NCBI GenBank assembly: GCA_020638195.1
Contig: JACKJC010000004.1
Coordinates: 62,001-126,000, forward strand
Length of the DNA stretch: 64,000 nucleotides
Direction: 5' to 3'
From: Methylobacteriaceae bacterium
GTDB taxonomy: Bacteria > Pseudomonadota > Alphaproteobacteria > Rhizobiales > Beijerinckiaceae
The notes under the pieces were generated by a model. It did not search any database and had not been told where the DNA came from. It saw only the letters and a list, made by a program, of their open reading frames with translations. Positions 62,480 through 64,000 of this stretch are shown here, piece after piece. Each line of letters opens with the position of its first letter. The first letter of the stretch is position 1. The position numbers and the translations under genes were made by a program.

Positions 62480-63478
62480 CTAGAAAATCTTTGTCGCCAG
62501 CCAGTAGAACAGGGCGCCGATAGCCGCCGCCGCCGGCAGCGTCACTACCCAGGCGACGACGATGTTCTGCGCCACGCTCCAGCGCACGGCCGAAACGCGA
62601 CGGGCCGCGCCGACGCCGATGATCGAGCCCGTGATGGTATGCGTGGTGGAAACCGGAATGCCGAGCGCGGTCGCCCCGAACAGCGTCAGAGCCCCGCCCG
62701 TCTCCGCGCAAAAACCTTGGACTGGCTGGAGCCGCGTAATGCGCGAGCCCATCGTATGCACGATCCGCCAGCCGCCAAACAGCGTGCCGAGCCCCATCGC
62801 CGCCTGGCAGGCGAGCACCACCCACAAGGGAACATGGAACTCGCCGCCGGTCTGCCCGTGCGTGAAAAGCAGCACGGCGATGATGCCCATGGTCTTCTGC
62901 GCGTCATTGCCGCCATGGCCCAGCGAATAGAGCGAGGCGGAGACGAATTGCAGGCCGCGGAAATAGCGGTCGACCGCGACCGGCGAGGCCTTCACGAAAA
63001 TCCAGGAGACCGCGAGCACCAGGACGAGCGCGAGGAGAAAGCCGACAAACGGCGAGCCGACAATGGCGATGGCCGTCTTGCTCAGCCCCGTCCACACGAT
63101 GGCCCCGAGCCCGCCCTTGGCGACGCCCGCGCCCACCAGCCCGCCGATCAAGGCGTGCGAGGAACTGGAGGGAATGCCGCCCCACCAGGTGATGAGATTC
63201 CACGAGATGGCGCCCATCAGCGCGCCGAAGATCAGATGATCGTCGACGATCGAGGGCGCGACGATGCCGGTGCCGACGGTCTGCGCGACATGCAGCCCGA
63301 AGAACAGAAAGGCGATGAAATTGAAGAAGGCCGCCCAGGCGACCGCGAATTGCGGGCGCAGCACGCGCGTCGACACGATGGTCGCGATCGAGTTCGCGGC
63401 GTCGTGCAGTCCGTTCAGCAGGTCGAAGACCAGCGCGACGATGATGAGAAAGACGAGGACGGACAGCGTCGCAGACAA
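62480..63478 (-). CDS. PiT-family inorganic phosphate transporter
   Basis: The protein has 332 residues with about ten membrane helices. The family's twin signatures are LLNGLHDAANSIATIVSTR near residue 20 and SLGHGGNDAQKTMGII near residue 185. It imports phosphate together with protons or metal ions. Its gene starts 9 bases after the DUF47 gene, the usual operon. Confidence 0.9.
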   Translation of the reverse strand: MSATLSVLVFLIIVALVFDLLNGLHDAANSIATIVSTRVLRPQFAVAWAAFFNFIAFLFFGLHVAQTVGTGIVAPSIVDDHLIFGALMGAISWNLITWWGGIPSSSSHALIGGLVGAGVAKGGLGAIVWTGLSKTAIAIVGSPFVGFLLALVLVLAVSWIFVKASPVAVDRYFRGLQFVSASLYSLGHGGNDAQKTMGIIAVLLFTHGQTGGEFHVPLWVVLACQAAMGLGTLFGGWRIVHTMGSRITRLQPVQGFCAETGGALTLFGATALGIPVSTTHTITGSIIGVGAARRVSAVRWSVAQNIVVAWVVTLPAAAAIGALFYWLATKIF

Positions 63479-63487
63479 GGCGGCGGC

Positions 63488-64000
63488 TCACATATGCTCG
63501 ATGACGATATCGACGACCCGGTTGGCGATGTCTTCCAGCCGATCCACCACCTTCTCCAGATGGTCGTAGATCTCGCTGCCCACGACATAAGCCATCGGAT
63601 CCGCCGTGCGATGCGCGAGATAGAGCGCTTTCACGCCCTGGTCGTGCAATTCGTCGGCCTTCTCTTCCAGCTTCGCCATCTGCACGTTGAGCGCCGATAT
63701 GCGGGCATTGTTGGCGCGCATGTCCGGCAACATGGCCACCATGCGGCCGATCAACTCGGCCGCTTCGACGATCACTTCGCCCATTTCGACCATCTTCGGC
63801 TCGAACGAGCGCATGTCGAACAGGTCCATCTTCTTGGCGCAACGCTGCATCTGGTCGATGGCGTCATCGAGCGCCGTGCCGAGACCCGCGACATCCGAGC
63901 GATCGAACGGCGTGATGAACGTACGCCGGACCGCCAGCAGCAGCTCGCGCATGATCTCGTCGGCAAGACGCTCCTGCCGGCCGATTTCAGAGGCATGCGC
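63488..64000 (-). CDS. DUF47 PhoU-like protein (5' end outside window)
   Basis: The visible 170 residues cover most of a helical PhoU-like protein (LLAVRRTFITPFDRSD; AKLEEKADELHDQGVKAL; IYDHLEKVVDRLEDIANR). An internal ATG at 63952 is not the true start, since the frame stays open to the window end with matching sequence (EIGRQERLADEIM), and family members are about 210 residues. DUF47 proteins modulate PiT transporters such as the one encoded next. Confidence 0.88.
   Translation of the reverse strand, partial: AHASEIGRQERLADEIMRELLLAVRRTFITPFDRSDVAGLGTALDDAIDQMQRCAKKMDLFDMRSFEPKMVEMGEVIVEAAELIGRMVAMLPDMRANNARISALNVQMAKLEEKADELHDQGVKALYLAHRTADPMAYVVGSEIYDHLEKVVDRLEDIANRVVDIVIEHM

Noticed and set aside
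1..64000. CRISPR array
   Set aside because: No regularly spaced direct repeats were seen at any place in the window.

Overview
The window looks like a chromosomal segment of a high-GC alphaproteobacterium, probably of the order Hyphomicrobiales. The evidence is the pervasive GC-rich coding with long antisense shadows, the dispersed rhizobial-style palindromes (about 56.5, 58.7 and 61.5 kb), the PiuC-ExbB-ExbD-TonB arrangement behind a Fiu-like receptor, and the DUF47/PiT pair. Species cannot be fixed from the sequence alone.

Region 1, about 1 to 48.3 kb, has the character of an accessory island. It holds two DEDDh exonucleases, a P-loop protein, a stand-alone nitrilase-fold protein, a large serine recombinase behind a decayed recombinase fragment (7.6-10.8 kb), and several XRE regulators. 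It also holds a GHKL ATPase fused to an HExxH domain (14.1-15.5 kb), divergent from a MerR-like protein. The most unusual locus is a five-gene operon at 15.5-19.4 kb whose neighbouring genes mostly overlap by 4 nt: HhH-GPD glycosylase, a small unknown protein, a PfkB kinase fused to nucleoside deoxyribosyltransferase, a QueC-like enzyme, and a helical DUF5677-like protein. A divergent XRE gene and operator-like repeats lie at its head. A DUF3800 protein follows.

Region 2, 21.9-35.3 kb, is a metal-resistance block: ZntA-type P-type ATPase with a divergent MerR regulator and a textbook palindromic operator, then a long minus-strand cluster. That cluster comprises a CzcA-type RND pump, adaptor, TolC-like channel, small secreted proteins, a frameshifted EncFtn-like ferritin and a CDF exporter. 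The pump motif predicts divalent cations rather than copper. An OprB porin lies beside it.

Region 3, 35.9-46.0 kb, carries two signalling or conflict modules. One is a TerY-P type triad (vWA, PP2C, kinase) followed by an HNH nuclease. The other is a ubiquitin-like conjugation operon (tandem beta-grasp protein ending in Gly, E2-like, JAB, E1-like), controlled by a divergent XRE-ImmA pair and meeting a papain-like protein gene head-on. From 46.5 to 48.6 kb are a persulfide-dioxygenase-like hydrolase and small genes. A tRNA T-arm-like scrap at about 48.26 kb may mark the island edge.

Region 4, 48.9-64 kb, looks like ordinary genome: siderophore uptake (receptor, PiuC, ExbB, ExbD, TonB), four-carbon acid-sugar catabolism (OtnI, OtnK), an M20 peptidase, an adenylate cyclase, a thiolase plus short-chain dehydrogenase, and a PiT phosphate transporter with its DUF47 partner, which runs off the window end. 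No CRISPR array, rRNA or intact tRNA was seen.
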